Source: a bacterium
Lineage (GTDB): Bacteria; JAHJDO01
Direction: 5' to 3'
Assembly: GCA_030611945.1 (NCBI GenBank)
Contig: JAUWOV010000003.1
Span: 1-42,520, forward strand
Length of the DNA stretch: 42,520 nucleotides
Position 1 is the first letter of the stretch. Every line of letters begins with the position of its first letter. A model generated the notes under the pieces. That model saw only the letters and a program-made list of their open reading frames with translations, was not told the origin of the DNA and did no database searches. Position numbers and translations under genes: made by a program. Below are positions 42,024 to 42,520 of this stretch, piece after piece.

Positions 42024-42410
42024 TTATGTGCCCTTTTTAATTACCATTTTATCCATAGGATCGTTAATGTAGTTATCCCATTCTTTAACCCTTTGCCATT
42101 TCCGGGAGTAACTGTCCCGCGCAGGCCAAACAGTAACCGGCGCGTATTGCTCGTAATATGCGATTTCATTAGTTTGGATAGCAAGAATTTTGTCATCTAT
42201 CTGTTTCTTTCTTGGTTTTCGCTCTCTTGGAACCAGTTCAGCAAACCATCTTTTAAAAAGTCTGGACTCTGTACTTATCTCCCTAAACAGATTACCGTTA
42301 ACTATCAATATTTTCCTGACCCCATCCCGAAAGCTTTCGGGATGGGGTCTCTTGTCTCCTCCACCTAGGGGGTAAGGATGTATCTTACTATTTCCATATT
42401 TTCGCAACAT
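42024..42410 (-). CDS. Unrecognised ORF, possibly cut by the IS and holding a palindrome
   Basis: 128 aa. The part after the palindrome, LFREISTESRLFKRWFAELV, PRERKPRKKQIDDKILAIQT, SYSRKWQRVKEWDNYINDPM, is basic and helical. Its last codons (KKGT, stop) lie in the sequence GTGCCC next to the IS remnant, so the natural C-terminus may be lost. The 32-bp palindrome encodes PHPESFRDGVR near the N-terminus, which suggests an inserted repeat or a wrong upstream start. No family recognised. Confidence 0.4.
   Translation of the reverse strand: MLRKYGNSKIHPYPLGGGDKRPHPESFRDGVRKILIVNGNLFREISTESRLFKRWFAELVPRERKPRKKQIDDKILAIQTNEIAYYEQYAPVTVWPARDSYSRKWQRVKEWDNYINDPMDKMVIKKGT
42318..42349. repeat. Perfect 32-bp palindrome
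   Basis: GACCCCATCCCGAAAG and its exact reverse complement CTTTCGGGATGGGGTC meet without a spacer. It would form a strong hairpin as RNA. GC-rich compared with its surroundings, it resembles REP-type intergenic palindromes or a terminator. Confidence 0.75.
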
Positions 42411-42520
42411 ATGCCTTGCTTTAGATTTTGTTTTATGATTTAATAAGTAATGAAGAGAATGTAATTACTCGAAAGGACGAGAAGATAGTCAAACAAAAAA
42501 ACAAAACAAGGAGGGAAAAG

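Overview
The window is AT-rich bacterial DNA. The left edge looks chromosomal: a GuaB3-type IMP dehydrogenase-related gene, a bacterial miaB, and the end of a large membrane protein. Most of the rest looks like an integrated mobile element or several fused ones. A short intergenic repeat beside miaB (words such as AAATCCGAAATCCTAAAC) and the DUF6785-like fragment recall uncultivated lineages of the Omnitrophota/Planctomycetota type. That placement rests on recollection of such repeats and is weak. I saw no rRNA, tRNA or CRISPR array.

Layout. 0-4.4 kb: membrane-protein fragment, one intact IS with a good sigma70-type promoter, guaB3, and a miaB lacking its TRAM domain. 4.3-6.2 kb: large serine recombinase and a small MerR-like excisionase. 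The recombinase 3' end runs into the 5' end of miaB, so an attachment site probably lies there. 6.2-17.6 kb: one long leftward operon. It encodes a radical SAM protein, zinc-ribbon and acidic proteins, a DUF669-like protein, a HerA/TraG-type ATPase, a winged-helix/nuclease-like protein, an RDD membrane protein, then a compact ubiquitin-like (Ubl) cassette (Ubl, E2-like, JAB-E1 fusion), a PEGA-like membrane protein and a lipoprotein. 17.8-23.6 kb: a probable defence block with a possible ADP-ribosyltransferase-fold protein, an NtrC-family AAA+ regulator with an unusual N-terminal domain, and divergently a NACHT NTPase coupled to a protein made of 14 near-identical HEAT repeats. 24-35.2 kb: a rightward plasmid-like replication block with an AEP primase, many small zinc-binding proteins, Fic protein, DUF932 protein, truncated methyltransferase, a 622-aa unknown, and a second, PRTRC-like Ubl cassette (Ubl ending GG-SL, JAB, small protein, ThiF/E1). 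35.4-36.5 kb: a frameshifted TIR-domain gene on the minus strand. 37-40.3 kb: more small plasmid-type genes and structured noncoding DNA. 40.8-42.4 kb: a dead IS3/IS481-like transposase and an unknown ORF carrying a perfect 32-bp palindrome.

How it fits together. The recombinase and excisionase would move the element. The ATPase, nuclease-like and membrane proteins could form a DNA-translocation or envelope complex. The primase, DUF932 and PRTRC-like genes look like replication and maintenance. NACHT-HEAT, TIR and the ART-like protein look like accessory immunity. The most unusual feature is two unrelated prokaryotic ubiquitin-like conjugation/deconjugation cassettes in one window. One has an E2-like protein with no cysteine and a Ubl without a terminal GG. 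The other has a canonical JAMM protease and a GG-tailed Ubl. Starts were adjusted from the ORF track where a ribosome-binding site decided between candidates.
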